Below, in pieces: positions 27,090 through 35,438 of a DNA stretch of 39,748 nucleotides. The stretch spans positions 32,501 to 72,248 of the forward strand of contig NZ_JAENRY010000106.1 in NCBI RefSeq assembly GCF_016612545.1, written 5' to 3'. Under the pieces are notes generated by a model, which saw nothing but the letters and a program-made list of their open reading frames with translations, did no database searches and was not told where the DNA came from. How positions within the stretch are numbered: the first letter of the stretch is position 1; each line of letters begins with the position of its first letter. This DNA is from Streptomyces sp. MBT65. GTDB taxonomy: Bacteria; Actinomycetota; Actinomycetes; Streptomycetales; Streptomycetaceae. A program made the position numbers and the translations under genes.

Positions 27090-29156
27090 GTGACGGATCA
27101 GGCGGTGGACACCGGCGGCGTGAGGCTGTCCGAGGACACTTCTGCCGAGGGTCAATTCCTGGGCCGGGCAAGAGAGTTGAAGGAGCTGCGCGCCGACATC
27201 GAGCGCGCCGGCCTGGACACCATCGCGGGCCGCAAGGCCCCCCGCGCCCGGGTCCTCCTCATCGCCGGCAAGCCCGGCTCCGGCCGTACCGCGCTGGCCG
27301 AGGAACTCGCCCGACAGGTCGCTGACCGTTACGACGCCGGTGTGTTCCGGGCCCGCCTGAGCGAACCCGACGGCACCCCCGTCCCCACCGAGCGCACCGC
27401 CCGCGAACTGCTCACCGCCCTCGAACTGCCGACCCCGGCCGGCGCCTCCGAGGACGACCTCTCGGACATCCTGCGCGAAGCCCTCACCGACCGGCGGGCA
27501 CTGCTCCTGCTCGACGACGCGGCCGACGCCGAGCAGGTCGACGCGCTGCTGCCGGACTCCCCGGACTGCCTGGTCGTCGCCGTCTCCGGCGGCCCGCTCA
27601 CCGGCATCGCCGACGTCCGCCCCTGCACCCTGGGCGGCCTCGACACCAAGTCCGCGCTGGAACTGCTCACCCGGTACACCGGCGCGGTCCGCGTCACCGT
27701 CGACCCGCTGGCCGCCGAGGGCCTGGTCGAGGTGTGCCGCACCCAGCCCGCCGCGCTCACCCTGGCCGGCGGCTGGCTAGCCGCCCGCCCGCAGGCGGCC
27801 GTCGCCGACCTCGCCAAGCACCTGCACGCCGAGAGCGACGAGGGCACCCCGCTGAGCCGCGTCTTCGGGCTCGTCTACGGCTCGCTGCCCAGCCCCGCCG
27901 CCCGGATACTGCGACTGCTCTCCCTCGCCCCGGCCGGCCTGGTCGACCCGCAGACCGCCTCCGCGCTGGCCGGCTGCTCGGTCAACGGCGCCCGCGCCAC
28001 CCTGGACGACTTCGTCACCGCGGGCCTGCTGCGGGCCCTGGACTCCCCGCTGCCGCAGTACGAGGTCCCCGGCTGTCTCCAGCCCCTCCTGCACGCCCTC
28101 GCCGAGACCCAGGACCGCCCGGCCGAACTCCAGCTCGCCCGCGCCCGCATGCTGGAGCGGACCGTACGGCTGCTCCAGTCCTGCCGCGCCATCACCGAGA
28201 CCGACAGCCCCCAGGCCAAGGAAAAACTCCTCGGCATGCCCAGCTCGCTGCGCTTCCCGAACCCCCGGGCCGCCGCCGACTGGCTGCGCCTGAGCCAGCC
28301 CGCCCTGCTGGCCGCCGCCCGCCTCGCGGTCGCCGACGGCGAACTCGACACGCTGGCACGCCGGTTGATGTCCCAGCTGGTGCGCGCGATGGTCGCCCAC
28401 TTCGGCACCCAGGCCGCCGCCCCGGAGCTCTACGGCATCCACCGCCTCGTCCTCGACGTGGCCGAGCGCCGCAACCTGCCCCGCGAGCAGGCCGCCGCGC
28501 TGCTGAACCTCGCCGATCTGGACGCGCAGACCGGCCGTACGACCGAGGCGCTGGCCCGCTACCGGGCCGCGCTGGACGCCGGACGCGAAGCGAACGACCC
28601 GTATGCGACCGGCCGCGCGATGGAATCCGTAGGCGGCGCGCACCAGGAGCTCGGGGACTACGACCGGGCCGCCGACTGGTTCGGCCGCGCGCTGGCCCAG
28701 CGGCTGGCCCGGGACGAGCGCGCGGAGGCCGCCCGGCTCTACGGCCGGATCGGCGCCGCGCACACCTACGCGGGCCGCTACGGCGAGGCGCTGCGGAACT
28801 GGCGGGCGGCCGTCGCCGGGTACCGCAAGAACGGTGATGTGCCCGCCCAGGCACGGGCGTTGAGCGAGCTGGCCCGGGTCCAGGAGTACGCGGGCCGCCC
28901 CGAGGAGTCGCTGCTCACCTGCCACGAGGCCGTCGAGTGGGCGCGCCGCGCGGAGGACGTACGACTCCAGGCCGCGTTGCAGTTGCGGCTGGCCGACACC
29001 CTCGACCGGCTGGGCGACCCGGCGTCCGCCGCGCTGCACCGCGGGACGGCCGAGCGGATGCTCGGCGAGGAGCTCCAGGAGGGCGATCCCGCCCCCGAAT
29101 CCCTGGAACATGACGCTAACGCCTGCGAAATCCGTAGTACATCCGCTGAAGATTGA
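27090..29156 (+). CDS. STAND-type (NB-ARC-like) ATPase with TPR repeats
   Basis: GTG 27090 has GGGAG eight bases upstream and yields 688 residues; GTG 27081 is possible but has no ribosome site. A short lead is followed by FLGRARELKEL and an NTPase domain. The P-loop GKPGSGRT (residues 60-67) has Arg where the Walker Lys should be. The Walker B ALLLLDDAAD is near 136-145. A GxP-like segment TQPAALTLAGGWLA is followed by a winged-helix region (SPAARILRLLSLAPAGL). The C-terminal third holds about six TPR helices-pairs (EALARYRAALDAGREAND, DYDRAADWFGRALAQ, RYGEALRNWRAAVAGY). This is the AfsR/LuxR-associated type without a DNA-binding N-terminus. It probably senses a ligand or partner; the target is unknown. 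Confidence 0.87.
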   Translation: MTDQAVDTGGVRLSEDTSAEGQFLGRARELKELRADIERAGLDTIAGRKAPRARVLLIAGKPGSGRTALAEELARQVADRYDAGVFRARLSEPDGTPVPTERTARELLTALELPTPAGASEDDLSDILREALTDRRALLLLDDAADAEQVDALLPDSPDCLVVAVSGGPLTGIADVRPCTLGGLDTKSALELLTRYTGAVRVTVDPLAAEGLVEVCRTQPAALTLAGGWLAARPQAAVADLAKHLHAESDEGTPLSRVFGLVYGSLPSPAARILRLLSLAPAGLVDPQTASALAGCSVNGARATLDDFVTAGLLRALDSPLPQYEVPGCLQPLLHALAETQDRPAELQLARARMLERTVRLLQSCRAITETDSPQAKEKLLGMPSSLRFPNPRAAADWLRLSQPALLAAARLAVADGELDTLARRLMSQLVRAMVAHFGTQAAAPELYGIHRLVLDVAERRNLPREQAAALLNLADLDAQTGRTTEALARYRAALDAGREANDPYATGRAMESVGGAHQELGDYDRAADWFGRALAQRLARDERAEAARLYGRIGAAHTYAGRYGEALRNWRAAVAGYRKNGDVPAQARALSELARVQEYAGRPEESLLTCHEAVEWARRAEDVRLQAALQLRLADTLDRLGDPASAALHRGTAERMLGEELQEGDPAPESLEHDANACEIRSTSAED

Positions 29157-29298
29157 TGCATTGAAAGGCTAGACACCGAGAACGCCTTCATTAAACTGGC
29201 TCTGCCGCACCTTCTCCTGCGGTCTCCCGGTGCGCTCATGCATGTCCGGGTATGAGATGTATTGCCCCACACCCTCTGAGCCAAGGACCGTGATCCAC

Positions 29299-30414
29299 GT
29301 GAAGGTCGGCATCCCCCGCGAGGTCAAGAACAACGAGTTCCGGGTGGCCATCACACCCGCCGGCGTGCACGAGCTGGTGCGCCACGGCCACCAGGTCGTC
29401 ATCGAGCGGAACGCCGGCGTCGGCTCCTCGATCCCGGACGACGAGTACGTGGCGGCGGGCGCCAAGGTCCTCGCCACCGCCGACGAGGTCTGGGCCACCG
29501 CCGATCTGCTGCTCAAGGTCAAGGAGCCCATCGCCGAGGAGTACCACCGCCTCCGCAAGGACCAGACGCTCTTCACGTACCTGCACCTGGCCGCCTCCAA
29601 GGAGTGCACCGACGCGCTCATCGAGTCCGGCACCACCGCGATCGCCTACGAGACCGTCGAGCTGCCCGGCCGCGCCCTGCCGCTGCTCGCCCCGATGTCC
29701 GAGGTCGCGGGCCGGCTCGCCCCGCAGGTCGGCGCCTACCACCTGATGCGCTCGGTCGGCGGCCGCGGGGTGCTCCCCGGCGGTGTCCCCGGCACCCAGC
29801 CCGCGCGGGCCGTCGTCATCGGCGGTGGTGTCTCCGGCTGGAACGCGACGCAGATCGCCGTCGGCATGGGCTTCCACGTCACGCTGCTCGACCGCGACAT
29901 CAACAAGCTCCGCGAGGCCGACAAGGTCTTCGGCACCAAGGTCCGGGCGATCATGTCCAACTCCTTCGAGCTGGAGAAGGCCGTCCTGGACGCCGATCTC
30001 GCCATCGGCGCGGTGCTCATCCCGGGTGCCAAGGCACCGAAGCTCGTCACCAACGAACTCGTGTCGCGCATGAAGCCCGGAAGTGTTCTTGTCGACATCG
30101 CGATCGACCAGGGCGGCTGCTTCGAGGACTCGCGTCCGACGACTCACGCCGAGCCGACCTTCCCGGTCCACAACTCGGTCTTCTACTGCGTCGCCAACAT
30201 GCCCGGCGCGGTGCCCAACACGTCCACCTACGCGCTCACCAACGCGACGCTCCCGTACATCGTGGAGCTCGCCAACCGCGGCTGGGTCGAGGCGCTGCGA
30301 CGTGATCCTGCTCTCGCCAAGGGCCTCAACACCCATGACGGCAAGGTGATTTACCGCGAGGTCGCCGAAGCGCACGGACTGGAGCACGTCGAGCTGGAAT
30401 CGCTGCTCGGCTGA
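29299..30414 (+). CDS. ald: Alanine dehydrogenase
   Basis: The enzyme interconverts L-alanine and pyruvate with NAD and ammonia. With GTG 29299 the protein has 371 residues, the classic length, and begins MKVGIPREVKNNEFRVAITP. The NAD site is visible as VVIGGGVSGWNATQIAVGMG, and catalytic residues lie in the KVKEP segment, LHLA with its His, and the family motif SVLVDIAIDQGGCFEDS. GTG 29290 is another start in frame, but AAGGA (29283-29287) is too close to it. It is a cytosolic hexamer in known relatives. The upstream 140 bp show no operator I can name. It is transcribed in the same direction as the STAND gene and is followed by a 360-bp gap. Confidence 0.96.
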   Translation: MKVGIPREVKNNEFRVAITPAGVHELVRHGHQVVIERNAGVGSSIPDDEYVAAGAKVLATADEVWATADLLLKVKEPIAEEYHRLRKDQTLFTYLHLAASKECTDALIESGTTAIAYETVELPGRALPLLAPMSEVAGRLAPQVGAYHLMRSVGGRGVLPGGVPGTQPARAVVIGGGVSGWNATQIAVGMGFHVTLLDRDINKLREADKVFGTKVRAIMSNSFELEKAVLDADLAIGAVLIPGAKAPKLVTNELVSRMKPGSVLVDIAIDQGGCFEDSRPTTHAEPTFPVHNSVFYCVANMPGAVPNTSTYALTNATLPYIVELANRGWVEALRRDPALAKGLNTHDGKVIYREVAEAHGLEHVELESLLG

Positions 30415-30480
30415 CTCTGTCGACTAAGTCACCGTTCAGCAAAAGGCGATACGTCAACACAGGTCGTCAACACAGCACGC

Positions 30481-30512
30481 CCGGCCGGACCTTGCTCGAC
30501 AGGTCCGGCCGG
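30481..30512 (+). terminator. Hairpin terminator of ald
   Basis: Perfect 12-base arms CCGGCCGGACCT and AGGTCCGGCCGG enclose an 8-base loop, 66 bases after the ald stop. There is no T-run after it, which is common for Streptomyces terminators. Confidence 0.75.
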
Positions 30513-30672
30513 AAGTGTGTGTATGGTCACTTTGCGGCACTCGGTCAACTCGCGCCGAACGTAACCCTTGAACCGATTCGTGCACCGGTGAAACCTGCCG
30601 TGCGACTGCCGTACGCCCTTGACAGAGGGATGTTTCATTGCCGACACATCGGGCCGGGTCCGGCGGATTGTG

Positions 30673-30702
30673 TTGCTGCGAACACCCGACACGCCATAGA
30701 GT
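30673..30702 (+). promoter_or_regulatory. Candidate promoter of the parA-scpAB operon
   Basis: TTGCTG (30673-30678) and TAGAGT (30697-30702) are separated by 18 bases, a fair match to the housekeeping sigma factor pattern. It would give a leader of about 65 bases before GTG 30775. No experiment supports it. Confidence 0.4.
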
Positions 30703-30774
30703 CGCCATCCGTCGGCATGGTGCCACGCTGACCTATCGAGAAGTTCCCTGGTCACCAAGGAGGTAAGACGACTT

Positions 30775-31953
30775 GTGAATGAGTCGACATTTTCTCCCGG
30801 GGGTGGTCAACCAGGAATGCCTGCAAGGGGCCAGGAGCCCGCGGGGTTCGAGGCTGTCGGCTCCGTTGCGGTGCGAACCTTCGCAGCCCACCAGGGTCAC
30901 CAGAAGCCAGGGGTGACTCAGCCAGCACACCAGAGCATGGATGGCCATCACGTGAACGCCATGGCCGGCGACGGAAGGGGCGCGCCCCACAACCATTTCG
31001 CCGACTACGACGAACTGCCCGACGGGCACTTCTACGACCCCGACGCCGAGTACGAGCCCGATCCCGAGTACGCGGCCACACTCGCGCCCGACGCGGCCCG
31101 CCAGCGCCGTGAGCGCGTGGGCCCGACCGGACGCCCGCTCCCGTACTTCCCGATTCCGGGCCCGCTGACCAGTCACGGCCCCGCCACGATCGTCGCGATG
31201 TGCAACCAGAAGGGCGGCGTCGGCAAGACCACGTCGACCATCAACCTGGGTGCCGCGCTCGCGGAGTACGGACGACGTGTACTGCTCGTCGACTTCGACC
31301 CGCAGGGCGCGCTGTCGGTCGGACTGGGCGTCAATCCCATGGAGTTGGACCTCACCGTCTACAACCTGCTCATGGAGCGGGGCATGTCGGCCGACGAGGT
31401 ACTCCTCAAGACAGCTGTCCCGAACATGGACTTGCTGCCCAGCAACATCGACTTGTCGGCTGCGGAAGTGCAGTTGGTGAGCGAGGTCGCGCGCGAGTCC
31501 ACCCTGCAGCGGGCGTTGAAGCCGCTGATGGCCGACTACGACTACATCGTGATCGACTGTCAGCCCTCCCTCGGCCTGCTCACCGTGAACGCCCTGACGG
31601 CGGCTCACAAGGTGATCGTGCCGCTGGAGTGCGAGTTCTTCGCGCTGCGCGGAGTCGCGCTGCTGACGGAGACCATCGAGAAGGTCCAGGAGCGCCTCAA
31701 CCCCGAGTTGGAGCTCGACGGGATCCTCGCCACGATGTACGACTCCCGCACCGTGCACAGCCGTGAGGTGCTCGCGCGCGTGGTCGAGGCGTTCGACGAC
31801 CACGTCTACCACACGGTCATCGGGCGCACGGTGCGCTTCCCGGAGACCACGGTCGCCGGTGAGCCGATCACCACGTACGCCTCCAACTCCGTCGGTGCCG
31901 CCGCCTATCGCCAGCTCGCCAGGGAGGTGCTCGCCCGGTGTCACGCCGAGTGA
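30775..31953 (+). CDS. ParA family ATPase with a long N-terminal extension
   Basis: GTG 30775 has AAGGAGG eleven bases upstream. The 392-residue protein has about 135 extra N-terminal residues, rich in Gly, His, Pro and acidic residues, with low complexity. The ParA domain starts ATIVAMCNQ and continues with the deviant Walker A KGGVGKTT (about 146-153), VLLVDFDPQGALSVGLG, and Walker B YDYIVIDCQPSL. The catalytic and DNA-binding regions look complete. It lies just before scpA and scpB, the same place as the ParA-like Rv1708 in M. tuberculosis, and is not the ParA of the parAB locus near the origin. A role in chromosome organisation or segregation is likely but inferred. It overlaps the next gene by 16 bases. 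Confidence 0.92.
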   Translation: MNESTFSPGGGQPGMPARGQEPAGFEAVGSVAVRTFAAHQGHQKPGVTQPAHQSMDGHHVNAMAGDGRGAPHNHFADYDELPDGHFYDPDAEYEPDPEYAATLAPDAARQRRERVGPTGRPLPYFPIPGPLTSHGPATIVAMCNQKGGVGKTTSTINLGAALAEYGRRVLLVDFDPQGALSVGLGVNPMELDLTVYNLLMERGMSADEVLLKTAVPNMDLLPSNIDLSAAEVQLVSEVARESTLQRALKPLMADYDYIVIDCQPSLGLLTVNALTAAHKVIVPLECEFFALRGVALLTETIEKVQERLNPELELDGILATMYDSRTVHSREVLARVVEAFDDHVYHTVIGRTVRFPETTVAGEPITTYASNSVGAAAYRQLAREVLARCHAE

Positions 31954-32489
31954 GTCTGCCGGGGGCCGACGAACTGTTCCGTACGACAGGGGGGATGGCG
32001 CTCCAATCGTCCACCCCCAGGAGCCGGGCCAACGGCGAGGCCCGGGTACCGGCTCCGGCGGGGGAGAGCGATCCGGCCGCCGCCGGAGAGGACGCCCCGC
32101 AGTCCGTACCCGCCCAGGGCGGTGACGGAGCGGGCGCCGAGCATGTCGCGGCGGACTCGGACGGCGGAGAGTCCCGCAGTCGGTCCGCGGAGGGATCCGG
32201 GCGACGTCAGGGGGCGCAGGAAGGTTCTGCCCAGCCTCGGAAGCAGCGTCAGGGGGCCCAGGCCCAGCGTCGGCCCACCGGGCGTGAGCGGCACGACGAG
32301 AAGATCACCGTGTACGTCTCCGCCGAGGAACTCATCGACCTGGAGCACGCGCGTCTCATGCTCCGGGGCGAGCACGGCCTCGCGGTCGACCGCGGCCGGA
32401 TCGTGCGCGAGGCGGTCGCCGTCGTCCTGGCCGATCTGGAGTCCCGCGGGGACGCGAGCATTCTCGTACGCCGGCTTCGCGGGCGGTAG
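31938..32489 (+). CDS. Small protein with predicted ribbon-helix-helix domain, overlapping parA
   Basis: The frame of 183 codons starts at GTG 31938 with AGGGAGG ten bases before it; GTG 31950, in GTGA with the parA stop, is also possible. Residues 1 to about 115 are disordered, rich in Ala, Gly, Gln, Arg and Ser. Residues about 120-172 have the layout of a ribbon-helix-helix unit: a strand KITVYVSAEE, a helix LIDLEHARLMLRG, a short turn, and a helix RGRIVREAVAVVLADLESRG. Such proteins dimerise and bind DNA, and small ones act as centromere-binding partners of ParA ATPases. The coupling with parA and position before scpA make that role plausible here. I did not identify a family by name. Confidence 0.75.
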   Translation: MSRRVSLPGADELFRTTGGMALQSSTPRSRANGEARVPAPAGESDPAAAGEDAPQSVPAQGGDGAGAEHVAADSDGGESRSRSAEGSGRRQGAQEGSAQPRKQRQGAQAQRRPTGRERHDEKITVYVSAEELIDLEHARLMLRGEHGLAVDRGRIVREAVAVVLADLESRGDASILVRRLRGR

Positions 32490-32507
32490 CGGTAGCCTGC
32501 GGGGGCC

Positions 32508-33530
32508 ATGACCTCGAACGACGCTCCCGCCGCCGGCACACCTGCCGGACGTCGGCGTGCGCTGGGGAAGGGGCCGGGTACGGCTCCCGAGGCCGAGATC
32601 GTCGTAGCGGAGCCGGAGTCGGTGCCCGAGGCCGGTCCGTCCGAGGTCGTCACGCCCGAGGTCGAGGTGCCCGAGCCGCCCGTCGAAGAGGCCGAAGAGG
32701 CCGAAGAGGCCGATGACGGTGTCTTCAAGGTTCGGCTCGCCAACTTCGAGGGGCCGTTCGATCTGCTCCTCCAGTTGATCTCGAAGCACAAGCTCGATGT
32801 CACCGAGGTGGCGCTGTCCAAGGTCACCGACGAGTTCATGGTGTACATCAGGGCGATGGGCCCTGACTGGGACCTGGACGAGACGACCGAGTTCCTCGTC
32901 GTCGCGGCCACCCTGCTGGATCTGAAGGCGGCCCGGCTGCTGCCCGCCGCCGAGGTCGAGGACGAGGCCGACCTGGCGCTGCTGGAGGCCCGGGACCTGC
33001 TGTTCGCGCGGCTGTTGCAGTACCGGGCGTACAAGCAGATCGCCGACATCTTCAACCGCCGCCTCGACGAGGAGGCCCGGCGCTACCCCCGGACCGTCGG
33101 ACTCGAACCGCACCACGCCGAGCTGCTGCCCGAGGTCGTCATCCGGATCGGCCCCGAGGGCTTCGCCAGGCTCGCCGTGAAGGCGATGCAGCCCAGGCCC
33201 AGGCCGCAGGTGTACGTCGACCACATCCACGCGCCGCTGGTGAGCGTGCAGGAGCAGGCCGGGATCGTGGTGGCGCGGCTGCGGGAACTCGGCGAGGCCA
33301 GTTTCCGCACGCTGGTCGAGGACGTCGACGACACCCTGACCGTCGTGGCGAGGTTCCTGGCACTGCTGGAGCTGTACCGGGAGAAGGCCGTCGCGCTGGA
33401 CCAGGAGATCGCGCTCGGGGACCTGATCGTGCGCTGGACCGGTGGGGAGGGGGAGGACGAGCCGGTGGTGACGGACGAGTTCGACCGGCCGCCCGAGCCG
33501 CCCAAGGAGACCAAGGAGGAGTCGGCGTGA
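32508..33530 (+). CDS. scpA: Segregation and condensation protein A
   Basis: This is the kleisin subunit of the SMC-ScpAB condensin. The 340-residue protein has an N-terminal variable part with a Glu-rich stretch (residues about 40-72), then FKVRLANFEGPFDLLLQLI, the start of the ScpA domain that binds SMC. TTEFLVVAATLLDLKAARLL follows, and the C-terminal winged helix holds LVSVQEQAGIVVARL and TVVARFLALLELYREK. ATG 32508 follows a GGGGGC stretch, a weak site, only 18 bases after the RHH gene. The stop overlaps the scpB start (GTGA). With scpB it binds SMC to compact and separate chromosomes. Confidence 0.95.
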   Translation: MTSNDAPAAGTPAGRRRALGKGPGTAPEAEIVVAEPESVPEAGPSEVVTPEVEVPEPPVEEAEEAEEADDGVFKVRLANFEGPFDLLLQLISKHKLDVTEVALSKVTDEFMVYIRAMGPDWDLDETTEFLVVAATLLDLKAARLLPAAEVEDEADLALLEARDLLFARLLQYRAYKQIADIFNRRLDEEARRYPRTVGLEPHHAELLPEVVIRIGPEGFARLAVKAMQPRPRPQVYVDHIHAPLVSVQEQAGIVVARLRELGEASFRTLVEDVDDTLTVVARFLALLELYREKAVALDQEIALGDLIVRWTGGEGEDEPVVTDEFDRPPEPPKETKEESA

Positions 33531-34183
33531 GCGAGGAGACCACGGGCGTACCGGCGAGCCCGTCCGCCGTCGCGGAGCTCGACCTCAAGCCCGCCCTGGA
33601 GGCCGTCCTCATGGTCGTGGACGAGCCCGCGACCGTGGAGCACCTCGCGAAAATACTCCAGCGGCCCAAACGGCGGATCGCGGACGCGTTGCGCGAGCTG
33701 GCCGACGAGTACACCGTCCAGGGGCGTGGATTCGAGCTCAGGCTCATCGCGGGCGGCTGGCGTTTCTACTCCCGGCCCGAGTACGCGCCGGCCGTCGAGG
33801 GCTTCGTCCTGGACGGTCAGCAGGCCCGGCTCACCCAGGCGGCGCTGGAGACCCTGGCGGTCGTCGCGTACCGCCAGCCGGTCAGCCGCAGCAGGGTCTC
33901 GATGGTCCGCGGAGTCAACTGCGACGGCGTGATGCGCACCCTCCTGCAGCGGGGTCTCGTCGAGGAGGCGGGGACGGAACCCGAAACAGGTGCGATCCTG
34001 TACGTGACGACGAACTACTTTCTGGAGCGGATGGGCCTGCGCGGCCTGGACGAGCTCCCGGAGCTCGCGCCCTTCCTCCCTGAGGCTGAGGCGATCGAGG
34101 CGGAGACGCTGGAAGGGGTCCCGTCGTTCGATCCGGATGCACCGGATGCAGATGCAGACGAAACGACGACGACGGAACTTTGA
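33527..34183 (+). CDS. scpB: Segregation and condensation protein B
   Basis: GTG 33527 overlaps the scpA stop by four bases. The 218-residue protein contains two winged-helix domains: LKPALEAVLMVVDEPATVEH begins the first, and LETLAVVAYRQPVSRSRVSM is the family signature. A third feature, TNYFLERMGLRGLDELP, is typical of the end of ScpB. The tail beyond about residue 190 is acidic and disordered. It dimerises and binds ScpA to form the SMC-ScpAB complex. The rluB start overlaps its stop, so translation of scpA, scpB and rluB is probably coupled. Confidence 0.95.
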   Translation: MSEETTGVPASPSAVAELDLKPALEAVLMVVDEPATVEHLAKILQRPKRRIADALRELADEYTVQGRGFELRLIAGGWRFYSRPEYAPAVEGFVLDGQQARLTQAALETLAVVAYRQPVSRSRVSMVRGVNCDGVMRTLLQRGLVEEAGTEPETGAILYVTTNYFLERMGLRGLDELPELAPFLPEAEAIEAETLEGVPSFDPDAPDADADETTTTEL

Positions 34184-35367
34184 TGCGAAGCAGTGGCAGT
34201 GGCAGCAGTGGTGGCGGCGGTAGGAGCGGCGGGCGTGGCAACCCCCGCGGGACCGGCGGGGGCGGCAATCCCCGGGGTTCCGGCGGAGGCGGCGGCGGTC
34301 GTGGTTCCGGCGCGGGCAACTCCCGGGGCGCCGGCGGGGGCGGCTCCCAGCCGAGGGGCGCGGGAGGCCGCGACGACAAGCCGAAGCGCGCCGGAAAGCC
34401 GCGTCCCGAGGAGCGGCGCTACGACGTAGGCCCCACGGGATCCCACGAAGGCCCCAAGTCAGGGCGCGGTGCCGCCGCGCGCGGCGGTGCCAAGGGCGGC
34501 CCCAAGCAGGGCCAGGGCACCGGACGCGGGCGCTGGGCGCCGGCGACCTCGCGCGAGTACGACGCGCGGGCCGAGGAGCGCAACCGGGAGCGGTACGCGG
34601 GCAAGAAGGACATCAAGCCGCCCAAGACCTTCCCGGGCGCCGAGCAGGAGGGCGAGCGCCTCCAGAAGGTCCTCGCACGCGCGGGCTACGGCTCCCGGCG
34701 CTCCTGCGAGGAGCTGATCGAGCAGTCCCGGGTCGAGGTCAACGGCGAGATCGTGGTCGAGCAGGGGCTGCGCGTCGACCCCGAGCACGACGAGATCAAG
34801 GTCGACGGGCTGACGGTGGCGACGCAGTCGTACCAGTTCTTCTCGCTGAACAAGCCCGCCGGTGTCGTGGCGACGATGGAGGACCCCGAGGGCCGGCAGT
34901 GCCTCGGCGACTACGTCACCAACCGCGAGACGCGTCTTTTCCACGTCGGGCGGCTCGACACCGAGACCGAGGGTGTGATCCTGCTCACCAACCACGGCGA
35001 GCTGGCGCACCGGCTGACCCACCCCAAGTACGGCGTGAAGAAGACCTACCTCGCGCACATCGTGGGCCCGATCCCGCGCGATCTGGGCAAGCAGCTCAAG
35101 GACGGCATCCAGCTGGAGGACGGGTACGCGCGTGCGGACCACTTCCGGGTGGTCGAGCAGACCGGCAAGAACTACCTGGTCGAGGTGACCCTCCACGAGG
35201 GCCGCAAGCACATCGTGCGGCGCATGCTCGCGGAGGCCGGGTTCCCGGTCGACAAGCTGGTGCGCGTCTCCTTCGGTCCGATCACCCTGGGCGACCAGAA
35301 GTCGGGCTGGCTGCGGCGGCTGTCGAACACCGAGGTCGGCATGCTGATGCAGGAAGTCGATCTCTGA
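34183..35367 (+). CDS. rluB: 23S rRNA pseudouridine synthase (RluB/RsuA family)
   Basis: ATG 34183 overlaps the scpB stop as TGATG; TTG 34180 is an alternative. The protein has about 394 residues. Residues 1 to about 145 are a Gly/Arg/Ser-rich, positively charged tail with RGG-like repeats. An S4 domain begins ERLQKVLARAGYGSRRSCEE. The catalytic domain has FFSLNKPAGVV and the Asp motif HVGRLDTETEGVILLTNHGE, with Asp in GRLDTET as the nucleophile. GRKHIVRRMLAEAGFPV is the RsuA-family signature. It converts one uridine of 23S rRNA (2605 by E. coli RluB) to pseudouridine. The order scpA-scpB-rluB matches Rv1709-Rv1711. The extension is much longer than in E. coli and probably binds RNA. Confidence 0.94.
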   Translation: MRSSGSGSSGGGGRSGGRGNPRGTGGGGNPRGSGGGGGGRGSGAGNSRGAGGGGSQPRGAGGRDDKPKRAGKPRPEERRYDVGPTGSHEGPKSGRGAAARGGAKGGPKQGQGTGRGRWAPATSREYDARAEERNRERYAGKKDIKPPKTFPGAEQEGERLQKVLARAGYGSRRSCEELIEQSRVEVNGEIVVEQGLRVDPEHDEIKVDGLTVATQSYQFFSLNKPAGVVATMEDPEGRQCLGDYVTNRETRLFHVGRLDTETEGVILLTNHGELAHRLTHPKYGVKKTYLAHIVGPIPRDLGKQLKDGIQLEDGYARADHFRVVEQTGKNYLVEVTLHEGRKHIVRRMLAEAGFPVDKLVRVSFGPITLGDQKSGWLRRLSNTEVGMLMQEVDL

Positions 35368-35383
35368 GCACACGGTTTGGGTG

Positions 35384-35418
35384 CGGCCGGTTCCGGGTTC
35401 TCCGGGGCCGGCCGTTTC
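35384..35418 (+). terminator. Terminator after rluB
   Basis: Arms CGGCCGG (35384-35390) and CCGGCCG (35408-35414) enclose a second small CCGG/CCGG pairing and are followed by TTTC. It lies 16 bases after the rluB stop and closes the parA-scpAB-rluB operon. Confidence 0.75.
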
Positions 35419-35438
35419 GATTCCGGCTGTCGTGGGGG

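Larger units (their letters stand above)
30415..30774 (+). other. Intergenic region between ald and the ParA-like gene
   Basis: No gene is supported in these 360 bp. It holds, in order, a direct repeat CGTCAACACAG (30452-30462 and 30465-30475), a strong hairpin (30481-30512), a candidate promoter (30673-30702) and AAGGAGG as ribosome site (30757-30763). Base composition is less GC-rich than in the surrounding genes between about 30530 and 30690. Confidence 0.6.

Noticed and set aside
30775..34183. The main parABS locus of the chromosome
   Set aside because: No ParB gene and no parS-type site were seen; the neighbours are scpA and scpB, which marks the separate ParA-like gene.
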